64,000 bases of DNA, taken from Paenibacillus sp. BSR1-1 (GTDB taxonomy: Bacteria > Bacillota > Bacilli > Bacillales > Cytobacillaceae). The stretch covers positions 1 through 64,000 of the forward strand of contig NZ_JAQMWQ010000011.1 of the NCBI RefSeq assembly GCF_030403775.1, in the 5' to 3' direction. The notes under the pieces are model-generated. The model saw only the letters and a program-made list of their open reading frames with translations, had not been told where the DNA came from and ran no database searches. Below, one piece after another: positions 43,614 to 53,293 of this stretch (the first letter of the stretch is position 1; every line of letters starts with the position of its first letter). The translations under genes and the position numbers were made by a program.

Positions 43614-44195
43614 TTAGTGGCAGCTGAAGGAGCGGATTCGGTCTAAATCCATTCCATAATATTGCCAGTGGTTGCCGCGCCAGCGATAACCGGCGACGGA
43701 AGTTCTGCCCACATAGGTTGGGTAGTACCAGAAGTTTTTTCCACTCCTTAACCAAATATATGTGTAACGGTAGAGGCACGGTCTAATGCCGCCTGGGTCG
43801 ACCGCAAATAATCCCACTTGTTCATGTGGTATAAAGGCCGGCGGCGGGGCAGTCGGAGGTCCTCCATGCTGCCCTCCCCCATGCGGTGGTGGCGGCGGGA
43901 ATCCTCCGTGTGGTGGTTGATGCTGACCACCCCCGTGCTGCGGTGGTGGCGGGAATCCCCCGTGTGGTGGTTGATGCTGACCACCCCCGTGCTGCGGTGG
44001 TGGCGGCGGAAATCCCCCGTGTGGTGGTTGATGTTGGCCACCCCCGTGCGGCGGCATTTGTTGAACCCCGCTCTGCGGCGGCGGTCCTGACGGTTGATGC
44101 TGGCCTCCTCCTTGAAACTGTGTCTGACGTAAATAATCTTCATGAGAAATACCATGTATTAGGCCGTAGCCATAAGGGTAATTCAAATAATCCAA
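43614..44195 (-). CDS. Pro/Gly/His-repeat coat-like protein
   Basis: 193 residues; TTG start with GGGGG nine bases upstream. Residues 50-104 are three tandem units of 18-19 residues, HGGGQHQPPHGGFPPPPPQ with small changes, followed by a partial unit. The C-terminal 65 residues are a separate aromatic- and Arg-rich domain (LYRYTYIWLRSGKNFW, YPTYVGRTSVAGYRWRG). No signal peptide or membrane helix. Composition and a mother-cell-type promoter suggest a spore coat or crust protein; I do not recognise the family. The repeat makes long open frames in other phases, which I disregard. Confidence 0.8.
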   Translation of the reverse strand: MDYLNYPYGYGLIHGISHEDYLRQTQFQGGGQHQPSGPPPQSGVQQMPPHGGGQHQPPHGGFPPPPPQHGGGQHQPPHGGFPPPPQHGGGQHQPPHGGFPPPPPHGGGQHGGPPTAPPPAFIPHEQVGLFAVDPGGIRPCLYRYTYIWLRSGKNFWYYPTYVGRTSVAGYRWRGNHWQYYGMDLDRIRSFSCH

Positions 44196-44227
44196 GGCAC
44201 AAAACCCCCTTCTATTTGTATTCCCTT

Positions 44228-44254
44228 CAATGTATGCAATCGGCCTATTTTGGT
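44228..44254 (-). promoter_or_regulatory. Sigma-K/E-like promoter of the coat-like gene
   Basis: Minus-strand AC, 16 bases, CATACATTG: fits sigma-K (AC-N16-CATANNNTA, last base off) and the sigma-E -10 box. Confidence 0.4.
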
Positions 44255-44266
44255 GAAATTTCAGCC

Positions 44267-45370
44267 CTATTCAACCCTGGCAGCAGCTAAATTTCTTATT
44301 TCTTCGGCAATTTTATTCTGAATTCCCTCCACAACGGAAAAATCCATGGCTGCAATATAAATTTCTTCTAACTCATCATGCAGTTCTTTTGCCTTCGCCA
44401 AATAGGAGGTTGCCTCCTGCATTTTGCTTTTATAGTTAGCTGCAATTTTACTTAGGATATCTTCAAAAATTTCATCTGTACCGTGAGCAATTAACAATTC
44501 ATACATATCAATGATTTCATCGCCGTCGCGGCTCGGGAAATACTCATGCGGTGCAGTACTGTCAAAAATGGCGATCCCCAATTCTCTAAAAATAACCATA
44601 TCTAAACTATGAGGGTCAAAACCGCAATGGTATATTTCAGTGTCAACGCCTCTCGTTTCAGCAGCGGCCGCCAGCTTTTTCAGCATGGTGGACTTTCCTG
44701 AACCTGGACGTCCCTTAATAAAATAACGCTTCGGAATCTCTTCTGTTAGATTTGGAACAAAATCAACGGCGCCTTTTGGCGTTGCCGCCCCTAAAAAGCG
44801 GTGACGGATATCGGATTGTTTACTGAGCTTCATTTTCCCAAAGAACGTATCAATTAATTTGTTCGTTAATTGATCAGCCTTTTTGAAATCCATACTGTTG
44901 ATATAAATTTTTTCCCAATCGTCATGGATATCCAGGGCTTCCTTGAACGTATCATAGGCCTTATGGAAGGACTGATTGATTTGCTTTGTTAATTTTAATA
45001 TCGTGCTTTTATGAGTAGCTAGTGCCTTGGCATTCCATGCCTCGCCAAGGTTAATATATTCTTCGACTGCACCAGGTGCCTTCGGTTCAATGACGTGCGG
45101 TGCGGTTCCATCGACAATTCCCACCTTCAACGACGGAATAATTACACCATCAATGGAATTATTATCTGATGAGCAATGGAGAAACTCGATATCGAAGCCT
45201 TTTCCAACCCACTCATTGCCAATTTTTTTCATCAGCGAGGATTTACCTGTTCCAGGCCCGCCTTTTAAAATAAATAACCGGTCAAGTCCTTGGAGATTTG
45301 AATCGTACAGATTGTGGAACCCCCTAGCTGTATTACCGCCGGCAAAATAATTCTTAATTTTACCTGCCAC
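44267..45370 (-). CDS. Double P-loop ATPase (PRK06851-type)
   Basis: 367 residues with two similar halves, each starting with a P-loop: LKGGPGTGKSSLMKKIG (about residues 35-50) and IKGRPGSGKSTMLKKLA (about 215-232). Each continues with a parallel segment ending in a histidine- or aspartate-bearing loop (EFLHCSSDNNSIDGVIIP; EIYHCGFDPHSLDMVIF), so it is an internal duplication. Conserved in spore formers, function unknown. GTG start with GGAG nine bases upstream. Confidence 0.85.
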   Translation of the reverse strand: MAGKIKNYFAGGNTARGFHNLYDSNLQGLDRLFILKGGPGTGKSSLMKKIGNEWVGKGFDIEFLHCSSDNNSIDGVIIPSLKVGIVDGTAPHVIEPKAPGAVEEYINLGEAWNAKALATHKSTILKLTKQINQSFHKAYDTFKEALDIHDDWEKIYINSMDFKKADQLTNKLIDTFFGKMKLSKQSDIRHRFLGAATPKGAVDFVPNLTEEIPKRYFIKGRPGSGKSTMLKKLAAAAETRGVDTEIYHCGFDPHSLDMVIFRELGIAIFDSTAPHEYFPSRDGDEIIDMYELLIAHGTDEIFEDILSKIAANYKSKMQEATSYLAKAKELHDELEEIYIAAMDFSVVEGIQNKIAEEIRNLAAARVE

Positions 45371-45459
45371 TCTTCAACACTCCCTTTTTATGACGAAAGC
45401 TTAAGTTAATTTCACCCTATCTTATGCTTTTGTCATTTATAGGTGAATGCCCATGAAAA

Positions 45460-45936
45460 TTATTTAAGAACATCCGTAAGACATGCGTTTGTTACTTCCT
45501 GTAAAGTTGCAGAGGCGAGGACGATTTGCATCCCAATTTTTCCGGCACTCACAACAATTGTCTGGATCTCGCGGCAGCTTTCATCGATAAAGGTCTTATA
45601 TTCCTTTTTCATGCCGATGGGGGAGCAGCCGCCGCGGATGTATCCCGTCCATTTTTGAATATCCTTCACCGGAAGCATTTCAACTTTTTTCTCTCCAGCC
45701 GCCTTCGCCGCTTTTTTTAAGTCCAGTTCTTCCGCAACCGGAATAACGTAAACATATATATTTTTGCTTGCTCCCTGTGCCACAAGCGTTTTATAGACCT
45801 CTTTTATATCCTTGCCAATTTTTTCAGCCACGGAAACACCGTCTATTTTTCCATCTTTGTTGTCGTATGTAAGCATGTCATACTGGACCTTCTTTGCATC
45901 CAATATTCGCATTGCATTTGTTTTTGCCAGTGCCAA
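45460..45936 (-). CDS. ybaK: Cys-tRNA(Pro) deacylase, YbaK family
   Basis: Trans-editing enzyme that hydrolyses mischarged Cys-tRNA(Pro). 158 residues from TTG 45936, with GAAGG nine bases upstream; ATG 45945 overlaps that site. Family features KTLVAQG, the Lys-containing DLKKAAKAAGEKKVEML and GYIRGGCSPIGMKK are present. Confidence 0.9.
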   Translation of the reverse strand: MALAKTNAMRILDAKKVQYDMLTYDNKDGKIDGVSVAEKIGKDIKEVYKTLVAQGASKNIYVYVIPVAEELDLKKAAKAAGEKKVEMLPVKDIQKWTGYIRGGCSPIGMKKEYKTFIDESCREIQTIVVSAGKIGMQIVLASATLQEVTNACLTDVLK

Positions 45937-45973
45937 TTTGATCATCCTTCTTTTTTGAATACTATTTTATCAA

Positions 45974-46012
45974 AAAAAAGAGAAGAGCTCACAGTAAGCT
46001 CTCCTCCAAAAA
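45974..46012 (-). terminator. Terminator after the subtilase gene
   Basis: Stem AGAGCT/AGCTCT extended by GAG/CTC, followed by eight T on the minus strand. Confidence 0.75.
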
Positions 46013-46015
46013 CGA

Positions 46016-48478
46016 TTATTGCAGCCATGCCTGAAAGTAACGCGTTACAGCAGCCGCATAGTCGCCTCTAGTCACTTTTTTCGCTGGATCAAAGCTGGCT
46101 TCGACGGTTGGCACCAAATCGTAAGGTCCTTGTTTTACCGCAAAAGTGGCATTTAAAATATTGAGGTCCAGCGCTGTTTGGACATAACCTTTAAGCGATG
46201 CCGGAATAGACGCATTATCCTTCAATGGAATCCGCTCATCCTTATAAAGCACTGTTACCGTATCACCACTGAAATCCTTGGCCTGTTTTTCTAAACCAAG
46301 GGCTTGCACAAGCGTGTAAGCGAGCTCCGCACGGCTGACCTCACCGTTTGGATTAAAATTACCGGCCGAATCCAGGAGCATAACGCCGCCCTGAGTCTGT
46401 AAACCATCACGAATAGCAGACCCTTTAGCCGTAACAGCTTTAACAAACGGAACGTCAGCTGACTGAACATCCTTTAAGGCAGGAGCCTGGCTTTGACGAA
46501 TTCCAGCCCCCATAACTAAAAAACGGGCTAAATCCTTCCGAATCAGGTTCTGCTGCGGCTTAAAAGATCCATCCGCATAACCATCTACTAACCGCTCACT
46601 TACCGCCATTTGAATCGCGGAGGCTGCAGGGCTGCTAGCTATATCATTCAAACCTGAAAAACCATTGACCTTAGCAACAGAAATCGTTCCCTGAATCGTT
46701 TCAGGCAAGCCGACCCCAACCGGATTGGCCGTATTATAGTGCAGACCGTCAATCTTTACCTGCCATGTACCAGCCTTTGGTGAATTGACGGTCGCCGTAC
46801 GGTCAGGATAAAGCGTAAACAATAGGCTGATCCCTGAGCTGTACTCCGTGCCATCCGGCGCAGTTAATATAAGGTTGACCGGGTTCCCGGTTTGACCAAG
46901 TAATCCATAAGCATCAATTCGTGCGGTTAATTGGGAGACACCGTCCGGAACATCAAATGAGTAGTTGTTTGACATTGACAGCAATGGGTTATAGTCTACT
47001 TGAAAAGGCGACCTTTCAACAGAAGAAGCTGCATTGCTATTAAATGTTTGATTCGCATTCACGGTCTTTCCGTAGGTGCTGCCAAAAAGAACTGCATCGA
47101 GCGCAGCATAAGCGTTAACATACCCGCTTCCGACCTCCCATGTTTCATATCCAGGCATATTCGTCGCGGTATCCTGCAACACCTTTTTGATTTCATCTGG
47201 CGTTAATGTTGGCTTTGCTTCAAGGAGAAGGGCGGCAATCCCGGCAACATGCGGCGTTGCCATGGAAGTACCACTCATCACCGTATAGTATGGGAGGTAA
47301 GCCGGTTCAATCATCGCGGTGTCATCCGTTGCCGCTAAGGAAGAGACCGGGCCCACTGCCCTTGTCGAGATAATGTCCACCCCAGGGGCGGTAATACTTG
47401 GCTCATCCTTCCAAGTCCATGTGCGTCCATCCAGTTCAAATGTGCCGCCGACACCCTTAGTTCCCCGCGAAGAAAAGTCTGCTAGGGAGCCATCTTTTTC
47501 ACCAGCGGCCACGGAAATGACCCATGGTGCCTTAGCATATGGATTATGAGTGTTTTCTCCAGGGCCTTCATTTCCTGCCGCAAACAATACGGTAATGCCG
47601 CGGTCATAGGCCGCTTTACTTGCTAGATTAATAGGGTCATTTGGATCAAAATCGCCGGAAGAGCCCCAAGAATTTGTAATCACGCGAATATTGTATTGAG
47701 ACTGGTGGGTAATGGCATAATCGAAGCCGCCAATTCCATCGAGTACCAGTAAGGCAGCACCAGATCCATACCCGATTAAGCTTGCTCCTGGGGCAACCCC
47801 TTCATATTTTCCATTAGAAGCTGCACCGGTTCCGCCGACAATCCCGGCAACATGGGTTCCATGGCCAGAATTTGTGTCGGTGTTTGGAACATTTTCAACA
47901 TACGTAATGGGAAGCAAGCTCGGTTCCAAGCTGTTTAAATTTAGGCTTGCCATCACGTTTTGAACAACATGAGTGCCAAACTGCAAATCTTTATGAGTTC
48001 CATCCACCCCGCTATCGTTAATGACAACGCCTACACCTTTACCGGTTAATGGCAGACCGCCGTTTGCTTTTTGCATTGCAGAGTCCGTGCGGGCCTTATC
48101 CACTCCTGTAATATTGGTAGCATCAGCATTGTAATATTCAAGTTTACGATTTAAATAGATGGACTTAACTCCAGGTGAAGCAGCAAGCTTATTGATTTGA
48201 TCCTTTGTGGCGACAATTCCAGCCATTGGTAATGCCTTCATCGTTATTCCTTTGGCAATTCCAAGGCTCTTCAATAAATCCAAATTTCCCTTTGTTGGAG
48301 CACCTTGGCCGTCAAAGCTCACGATGACCTGCAAGGGTTCCGTTGCTGATTCTAGTGCTTTGACTAGTTTACTATCAAGAACTGCAGTTGTTACCGAGGC
48401 ATGTGCCTTTGATAGATTTGGTAAAACGAGTGAAAATAGCAATAAGAAAGCAAGTAAGCCCGAAAACCACCTTTTCAC
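46016..48478 (-). CDS. Secreted subtilisin-like protease with SLH domains
   Basis: 820 residues; signal peptide (about 1-27, cut after AHA), inhibitor-like propeptide (about 45-115). Then an S8 catalytic domain with Asp155 (VINDSGVDG), His206 (SGHGTHVAG), oxyanion Asn in AAGNEGPG and Ser405 (GTSMATPHVAG). A P/proprotein-convertase-like beta domain (about 490-600) follows, then three SLH motifs (about 620-820: GLNDIASSPAASAIQ, FNPNGEVSRAELAYTLVQ, DPAKKVTRGDYAAAVT) that bind secondary cell-wall polymer. GTG start with AAAAGGGG upstream. Probably a cell-surface protease. Own terminator. Confidence 0.93.
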   Translation of the reverse strand: MKRWFSGLLAFLLLFSLVLPNLSKAHASVTTAVLDSKLVKALESATEPLQVIVSFDGQGAPTKGNLDLLKSLGIAKGITMKALPMAGIVATKDQINKLAASPGVKSIYLNRKLEYYNADATNITGVDKARTDSAMQKANGGLPLTGKGVGVVINDSGVDGTHKDLQFGTHVVQNVMASLNLNSLEPSLLPITYVENVPNTDTNSGHGTHVAGIVGGTGAASNGKYEGVAPGASLIGYGSGAALLVLDGIGGFDYAITHQSQYNIRVITNSWGSSGDFDPNDPINLASKAAYDRGITVLFAAGNEGPGENTHNPYAKAPWVISVAAGEKDGSLADFSSRGTKGVGGTFELDGRTWTWKDEPSITAPGVDIISTRAVGPVSSLAATDDTAMIEPAYLPYYTVMSGTSMATPHVAGIAALLLEAKPTLTPDEIKKVLQDTATNMPGYETWEVGSGYVNAYAALDAVLFGSTYGKTVNANQTFNSNAASSVERSPFQVDYNPLLSMSNNYSFDVPDGVSQLTARIDAYGLLGQTGNPVNLILTAPDGTEYSSGISLLFTLYPDRTATVNSPKAGTWQVKIDGLHYNTANPVGVGLPETIQGTISVAKVNGFSGLNDIASSPAASAIQMAVSERLVDGYADGSFKPQQNLIRKDLARFLVMGAGIRQSQAPALKDVQSADVPFVKAVTAKGSAIRDGLQTQGGVMLLDSAGNFNPNGEVSRAELAYTLVQALGLEKQAKDFSGDTVTVLYKDERIPLKDNASIPASLKGYVQTALDLNILNATFAVKQGPYDLVPTVEASFDPAKKVTRGDYAAAVTRYFQAWLQ

Positions 48479-48633
48479 ATTCCATTCCCCTTTTCATTTG
48501 CATTTGATAGAATTATTGTCTAAAAATTCAGACCTGCTTACTATTCAGCAAAGGGAGTAATTAAAATAAGAAAAGGTACTATTTTCAACTCATACAAAAG
48601 TAATATTTACTAGACCTTTATCATTACCTAAGA

Positions 48634-49284
48634 CTATGTCAATGGGACGAGCTGATTTTGGACGGCGTAAATGACTACCTGAGACCGGCTTTTGACACCT
48701 AGTTTTTTGAATATGTTTGACACATGAATTTTAACGGTTTTGTCGCTTATGTAAAGGGAGCCAGCAATTTCCTTATTATTCATTCCCCTTACAAGGCACA
48801 GAAGGACCTCTTTTTCCCTTCCTGTCAAGGCACCTTCCACTTTCTCCTCAACAGGCTCAGCCGCTTTTGGCTGTTGAAAGGCAAGAAACTTCTTAGTCAT
48901 CGTAGGGTGAATCACCGATTGCCCACCCGCGACCGCACGGATGGCATCAACCACCTGCTGTGAAGGAGCGTCCTTCAGAAGGTAGCCATCCGCCCCTTCA
49001 CGGATTGCCGACATGAAGTATTCATCATGGTCATACATCGTCAGCATTAATATTTTGACTGATGGATAAAGCTGCTTAATGATACTTGTTGCTTCAATAC
49101 CGTTTTTCTCCGGAATATTTATATCCATCAATATGACGTCAGGCTGCTCCTCCTTCACCTTGGCGATGGCATCATTTCCATTTACAGCTTCCGCGACCAC
49201 CTTAATATCCGTTTCCAAATCTAAAATATTTTTTAACCCATCCCGCAGGACGGCATGATCATCGACTAACATAAGCTTGATCAC
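48634..49284 (-). CDS. NarL/LuxR-family response regulator
   Basis: 216 residues. Receiver domain with [11 protein letters not shown] and phosphoacceptor Asp in [14 protein letters not shown]-terminal LuxR helix-turn-helix [21 protein letters not shown]...[16 protein letters not shown] 49284 has GGGAG eight bases upstream, so the gene overlaps the kinase by 26 bases. Partner of the adjacent kinase. Its LiaR/DegU/NreC-type class does not fix the function. Confidence 0.92.
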   Translation of the reverse strand: MIKLMLVDDHAVLRDGLKNILDLETDIKVVAEAVNGNDAIAKVKEEQPDVILMDINIPEKNGIEATSIIKQLYPSVKILMLTMYDHDEYFMSAIREGADGYLLKDAPSQQVVDAIRAVAGGQSVIHPTMTKKFLAFQQPKAAEPVEEKVEGALTGREKEVLLCLVRGMNNKEIAGSLYISDKTVKIHVSNIFKKLGVKSRSQVVIYAVQNQLVPLT

Positions 49285-51124
49285 GCATTTCACTCCCTTC
49301 AATTCCCATCCTTGGTACCGCTAAGGTAATTTCTGTCCCGGCCCCTTCCTTGCTGTCAACCTGGAGGGTGGCCTGTATTTTTTCAGCCGCTTCATTCATA
49401 TGCAAAATTCCGAAATGCGGGTGTTCACGCGCCTTAATCATTGCCTGAAAAAGTGAAAATCCTTTGCCATTATCCTTTACCTTTAGTAAGACATGCTCTT
49501 TTTGATAGCTTAAGAGAATTTCTAATTTGGAAGCATCAGCATGCTTGATCGCATTTTGCACACTTTCCCGGCAAATCTCAAACATAATTTTTTCCACCAT
49601 TGGGCTTAGCTGAAACTCTGGTCCCCGTGTTTCTAAGGAAATTGGGATTTTGGACTCGCGCTCCACCGCACTGATCTTTGTGGAAATAGCCGCAAGCAAC
49701 CCGACACGTTCCGTTGGATAAGGCCTGAGCGCATAGATCGATTCCCTGACCTCCTTAAGGCTTCTTCTCAGCTTTTCCGTGCTGCCATTCAATAAGCGGA
49801 GGGAGTCCTCAGGCATCTTCGTAAATTTCCGCTGAGCCGTCTCTAAATTCATAATCGCCCCGGCAAGCGACTGGGCAACCCCGTCATGGATCTCACGGGC
49901 AATTCGATTTCTTTCTTCCAAAATTAGCCGTTTTTCCTGCTCGGCAAACAGCCACCTCGTTTTGATTAGGACGGCCATCTGATTGGCAAGTGTCGCTGCA
50001 GACTGCATATCCTCTTCGGCAAAGCTTTTCGTGCGGATTCTGCCAAACACAAACATGCCGACCAGTTCGTTCTCTAGCATCAATGGTGCATATAACAGCG
50101 AAGCTACTTCTTCCGTGAAAATTTTCCCAACAGGGCCCGCTGCTTTTTTCGTATCGTGATAGACCGTTAATTGCATAAGTTCATCCAGGGAATCCGCCAT
50201 TTGTTCAGATAAAACCCACCCCTCCTTCAGGAGTCCGGAGGCAGTCTTTAATTTCCAGACGTTTTCTTCTCTTTTCCATAAAACCCAGGCATCAACATCA
50301 ATAAATTCTTGGAGATTTTCGGTTAAAAAGATCATCCAATCGGCAGCAGCAATTTTTTTATTTAATTCCGAGGAAATACTGAAAAGCGCTTTTAATTTAG
50401 CTTTTTCCCTTTTCAAATTAGAAATGATTGAGCTTAGCAGGGCAAAGCAAACCAATGGTGAGAAAAAGAAGAAAAAGGAAATGGCATCAATTTCGCCTCT
50501 GTTTTGGTTTCCTAAAAAATGAAACACAATGAGATAGGCATACGAAATAAAAAAACTATTCAATTCCTGCATTGACTTCCGCTTCCACGCTTTAAAACTA
50601 TAGGTTTGCGGCCGAATTACAAGCAAAACATCGACTAGGATGTTATTAATCACATAAAAAGGAATCATCAGAAGAGTGAAAAAGACTATTCCCCTTACTA
50701 CTTTCGATTGGTCTGCAATCGGCAGCGCCGGAAACAAGGACGTACTTAGTATATATGCGAGAAAGAAGCTGATAACCAATAGAGCTGGGTTAAAAAAAAC
50801 AAGTCGTAACGGGCGTCTTTTAATAAGATTCACGGCTGCAACGACCAATCCGTAAAATACAAGGGTAAACGCAAGCCCATCAATGATGAATATGGCATAA
50901 ACAAGCGAAAAAGAAATTGTAACGGTACCTTTCCATATTGGGAGGGGAAAGAACTCGACGATAAAAAGGAAAATTACTAATAGAGCAAAAATCATAGGCT
51001 CTTTTGGCACCGTTAATTTGAACAGTCCAAATTGGATGAAAATCACCGTTCCAATGATAGATGTCAGCAGCAAAAAGAGCCTTGCGAGTCGTTCTTTTTT
51101 ATGCAAAATCTCAGAATTGGCCAT
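49259..51124 (-). CDS. Sensor histidine kinase, membrane + GAF + HisKA_3
   Basis: 621 residues. Seven to eight N-terminal membrane helices (about 12-235), a GAF domain (about 250-390, [15 protein letters not shown] region and [16 protein letters not shown]), then a HisKA_3 dimerisation box with phosphoacceptor His in [18 protein letters not shown] HATPase_c domain ([20 protein letters not shown]) closes the protein. ATG 51124 has AGGAG seven bases upstream. NarX/DegS-type kinase for the overlapping regulator; stimulus unknown. A possible regulatory leader lies upstream. Confidence 0.92.
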   Translation of the reverse strand: MANSEILHKKERLARLFLLLTSIIGTVIFIQFGLFKLTVPKEPMIFALLVIFLFIVEFFPLPIWKGTVTISFSLVYAIFIIDGLAFTLVFYGLVVAAVNLIKRRPLRLVFFNPALLVISFFLAYILSTSLFPALPIADQSKVVRGIVFFTLLMIPFYVINNILVDVLLVIRPQTYSFKAWKRKSMQELNSFFISYAYLIVFHFLGNQNRGEIDAISFFFFFSPLVCFALLSSIISNLKREKAKLKALFSISSELNKKIAAADWMIFLTENLQEFIDVDAWVLWKREENVWKLKTASGLLKEGWVLSEQMADSLDELMQLTVYHDTKKAAGPVGKIFTEEVASLLYAPLMLENELVGMFVFGRIRTKSFAEEDMQSAATLANQMAVLIKTRWLFAEQEKRLILEERNRIAREIHDGVAQSLAGAIMNLETAQRKFTKMPEDSLRLLNGSTEKLRRSLKEVRESIYALRPYPTERVGLLAAISTKISAVERESKIPISLETRGPEFQLSPMVEKIMFEICRESVQNAIKHADASKLEILLSYQKEHVLLKVKDNGKGFSLFQAMIKAREHPHFGILHMNEAAEKIQATLQVDSKEGAGTEITLAVPRMGIEGSEMRDQAYVSR

Positions 51125-51225
51125 GAAGCAACTCCTCACTTTATTACAAATTGCATAATTTTCTGTTAATTATTATTGTACTGGAATTATATAAGAAAAA
51201 CAATTATCGAAGTCGAGCTAAGCCT

Positions 51226-51246
51226 CTGGGCAAGCTTATTTCCCAG
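51226..51246 (-). other. Downstream leader hairpin
   Basis: CTGGG/CCCAG arms 11 bases apart. They carry the same five-base sequences as the terminator-like hairpin just upstream, so pairing partners could be exchanged. Confidence 0.4.
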
Positions 51247-51260
51247 TCTCTTAACCTCAC

Positions 51261-51330
51261 AAAAAAGCCCAGACCGGCACAATGATCTCACTTACCGATA
51301 CTGGGTCCCACAAACCTGGTGGAGGTCTGA
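51261..51330 (-). ncRNA. Candidate attenuator leader or small RNA upstream of kinase gene
   Basis: On the minus strand two exclusive folds are possible. One is CAGACC (51329) with GGTCTG (51275), enclosing the hairpin CCAC/GTGG (51308-51322). The other is CCCAG-n-CGG with CCG-n-CTGGG (51268-51305), followed by six T, a terminator. They share bases 51270-51272. A -10-like TGATAAT lies about 10-20 bases upstream. Either a transcription attenuator of the kinase operon or a short independent RNA. Confidence 0.42.
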
Positions 51331-51525
51331 TAGTAACATTATCACACACTTTACCCATATTTTCCATTTGCTAAAAGGATTATTCTCCATTAGTACCTTT
51401 GTAGTAAATTCCACCGTAAATAAAATTAACCAAATTTTATAAGCGATTGTCACTCTATCAAAACAGTAATATAGTAAACTGAAATTAAATGATAGATATT
51501 TTTAGAAAAAAGATATGGGCTGCGG

Positions 51526-51769
51526 GTGAAAATTATCAATATTGCTAACCACATGCTGATGAGTGAGAAGTTCGAGGTGGAAAAGAAACTGCGGCAAAAA
51601 AACGAACTAAAGTGGAGGTCCAGAAAATTACACTAATTTCTTTTCGCTTGCCCTGGTATGCTTAGAGCAGCGCTATGTTGATTATGCCAATAAAGTTAGA
51701 AATCAGCTTCAGCCAAAGCTTCGCCGGCAATTTAAACTCGAACCAGAGCGGAGGAAAATGAAAATATAA
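51526..51769 (+). pseudogene. Decayed reading-frame fragments
   Basis: Two protein-like pieces in different phases: 36 codons (51526-51636, VKIINIANHMLMSEKF...) and 41 codons (51647-51769, LALVCLEQRYVDYANKVRNQ...) ending just before the liv terminator. Base composition is more gene-like than the surroundings, but there is no ribosome site and no family I recognise. Probably the remnant of a small gene with a frameshift. Confidence 0.3.
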
Positions 51770-51772
51770 AAG

Positions 51773-51806
51773 AAAAAGGGATCGGAAAACTCCGACTCCC
51801 TTTTTT
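51773..51806 (-). terminator. Terminator of the liv operon
   Basis: Stem AAAAAGGGA-CGGA/TCCG-TCCCTTTTT with a four-base loop next to the livF stop. Confidence 0.85.
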
Positions 51807-52512
51807 AATGCCCACCAAGGTAAGCATTTCGAATTTGATCACTTGCACTAAGTTCTTCAGCCGAGCCAGAGGCAACAATTTTCCCAGTCTCGATGACATA
51901 GGCCCGGTCAGCAATTGATAATGCCATATTGGCATTCTGTTCAACCAACAGGATTGTTGTACCTGTTTTATTGATTTCTTCGATGATGTTAAAAATCTGT
52001 TTTACTAATAACGGTGCAAGACCCATTGAAGGCTCGTCAAGCAGCAATAAACGAGGCTGCCCCATTAATGCACGGCCCATTGCCAGCATCTGCTGCTCAC
52101 CACCGGATAAAGTTCCTGATAGCTGCTTGCGGCGTTCGAGCAAGCGCGGGAAAAGCTGATAGACTTTTTCAAAATCTTCACGGATGCCTTTTTTATCCTT
52201 ACGCAAGTAGGCTCCTAATTCAAGGTTCTCTTCAACCGACATGTTGGAAAAAACACGACGGCCTTCTGGTACCTGACCTAGGCCTCTTTTCACAATCAAT
52301 TGCGGAACCTTGCCGGCAATGTGCTCGTCTTCGAAAACAATTTCACCATTCTTCGGCTTCAGTAAGCCGGAAATCGTTTTTAAAAGTGTACTCTTTCCAG
52401 CTCCGTTAGCGCCAATCAGTGTAACAATCTCACCTTGATTGATATCGAGGGATACTCCCTTCAATGCATGTATGTTTCCGTAGTAGACATTTATATCGTT
52501 GATTTTTAGCAT
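51805..52512 (-). CDS. livF: Branched-chain amino-acid ABC transporter ATPase LivF
   Basis: 235 residues. Walker A GANGAGKST, signature LSGGEQQML, Walker B LLLLDEPSMGLAP. Energises uptake of Leu/Ile/Val (or a related amide or amino acid) with LivG. GAGG ribosome site; one base after livG. Last gene of the operon. Confidence 0.94.
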   Translation of the reverse strand: MLKINDINVYYGNIHALKGVSLDINQGEIVTLIGANGAGKSTLLKTISGLLKPKNGEIVFEDEHIAGKVPQLIVKRGLGQVPEGRRVFSNMSVEENLELGAYLRKDKKGIREDFEKVYQLFPRLLERRKQLSGTLSGGEQQMLAMGRALMGQPRLLLLDEPSMGLAPLLVKQIFNIIEEINKTGTTILLVEQNANMALSIADRAYVIETGKIVASGSAEELSASDQIRNAYLGGH

Positions 52513-52513
52513 T

Positions 52514-53293
52514 TTAAGAGACCTCCTCGCCTAAGTACGCTTCGATGACTTTTGGATTATTTCTAATTTCGTCTGGAGTACCGCTGGCAATCAATTGACC
52601 GTGGTCAAGTACATAAATTCTTTCACACACTCCCATGACTAAGGGCATATCGTGCTCAATCAAGAGAATGGTTAAGGAGAAGCGTTCACGAATCAAGGCA
52701 ATCAGATTCATGAGTTCCTCTGTTTCCTGCGGATTCATCCCTGCTGCAGGTTCATCTAGCAGAAGAAGCTTTGGATTGGCTGCGAGTGCCCTGGAAATCT
52801 CCAAGCGGCGCTGCTGGCCGTATGGCAGATTCTTTGCCTTCTCATGCATAACCTCATCAAGTTTAAAGATTTTTAAAAATTCAATCGCTTTTTCTTCCAT
52901 TTCCTTTTCCCCTGAAAAGTGGGAAGGGAGGCGGAAGATTGAGCTCAAGATCGAATGTTTAGCAAGAGAATGATAGGCTACCTTTACATTATCCAACACC
53001 GATAATTCACTGAACAAACGGATATTTTGGAATGTACGGCTGATGCCTTTTTTCGTAATTTTATAGGGTGCTTGCCCATTTAGTTTCTCCCCGTCTAACG
53101 AAATGCTGCCTTCAGTTGGAACGTAAACGCCAGTTAACAGGTTGAAAAATGTCGTTTTGCCAGCACCATTCGGTCCAATTAAACCGACAAGTTCACCCTG
53201 ATTTAATTCCAAGTTTACATCTGAAACAGCTTTTAATCCGCCAAATCGGATTCCTACTTTATCTACTTTAAGCAACGGTTTGTTTGCTTGCAT
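52514..53293 (-). CDS. livG: Branched-chain amino-acid ABC transporter ATPase LivG
   Basis: 259 residues. Walker A GPNGAGKTT, signature PYGQQRRLE (typical LivG variant), Walker B LLLLDEPAAGMNP. Overlaps the end of livM by 26 bases, with GGGAGG upstream. Confidence 0.94.
   Translation of the reverse strand: MQANKPLLKVDKVGIRFGGLKAVSDVNLELNQGELVGLIGPNGAGKTTFFNLLTGVYVPTEGSISLDGEKLNGQAPYKITKKGISRTFQNIRLFSELSVLDNVKVAYHSLAKHSILSSIFRLPSHFSGEKEMEEKAIEFLKIFKLDEVMHEKAKNLPYGQQRRLEISRALAANPKLLLLDEPAAGMNPQETEELMNLIALIRERFSLTILLIEHDMPLVMGVCERIYVLDHGQLIASGTPDEIRNNPKVIEAYLGEEVS

Larger units (their letters stand above)
51125..51804. other. Intergenic region between kinase gene and liv operon
   Basis: 680 bases without a whole gene. 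Holds alternative hairpins 51226-51330 in front of the kinase gene, an A/T-rich promoter-like stretch (51340-51480), fragments of a decayed reading frame (51526-51769) and the liv terminator. Confidence 0.7.

Noticed and set aside
43886..44290. 134-codon plus-strand frame opposite the coat-like gene
   Set aside because: It is produced by the low-complexity repeat read in another phase; no ribosome site and overlap with the real gene.
51176..51442. 88-codon plus-strand gene upstream of the kinase
   Set aside because: No ribosome site and unusual composition; the same bases form complementary leader hairpins on the other strand.
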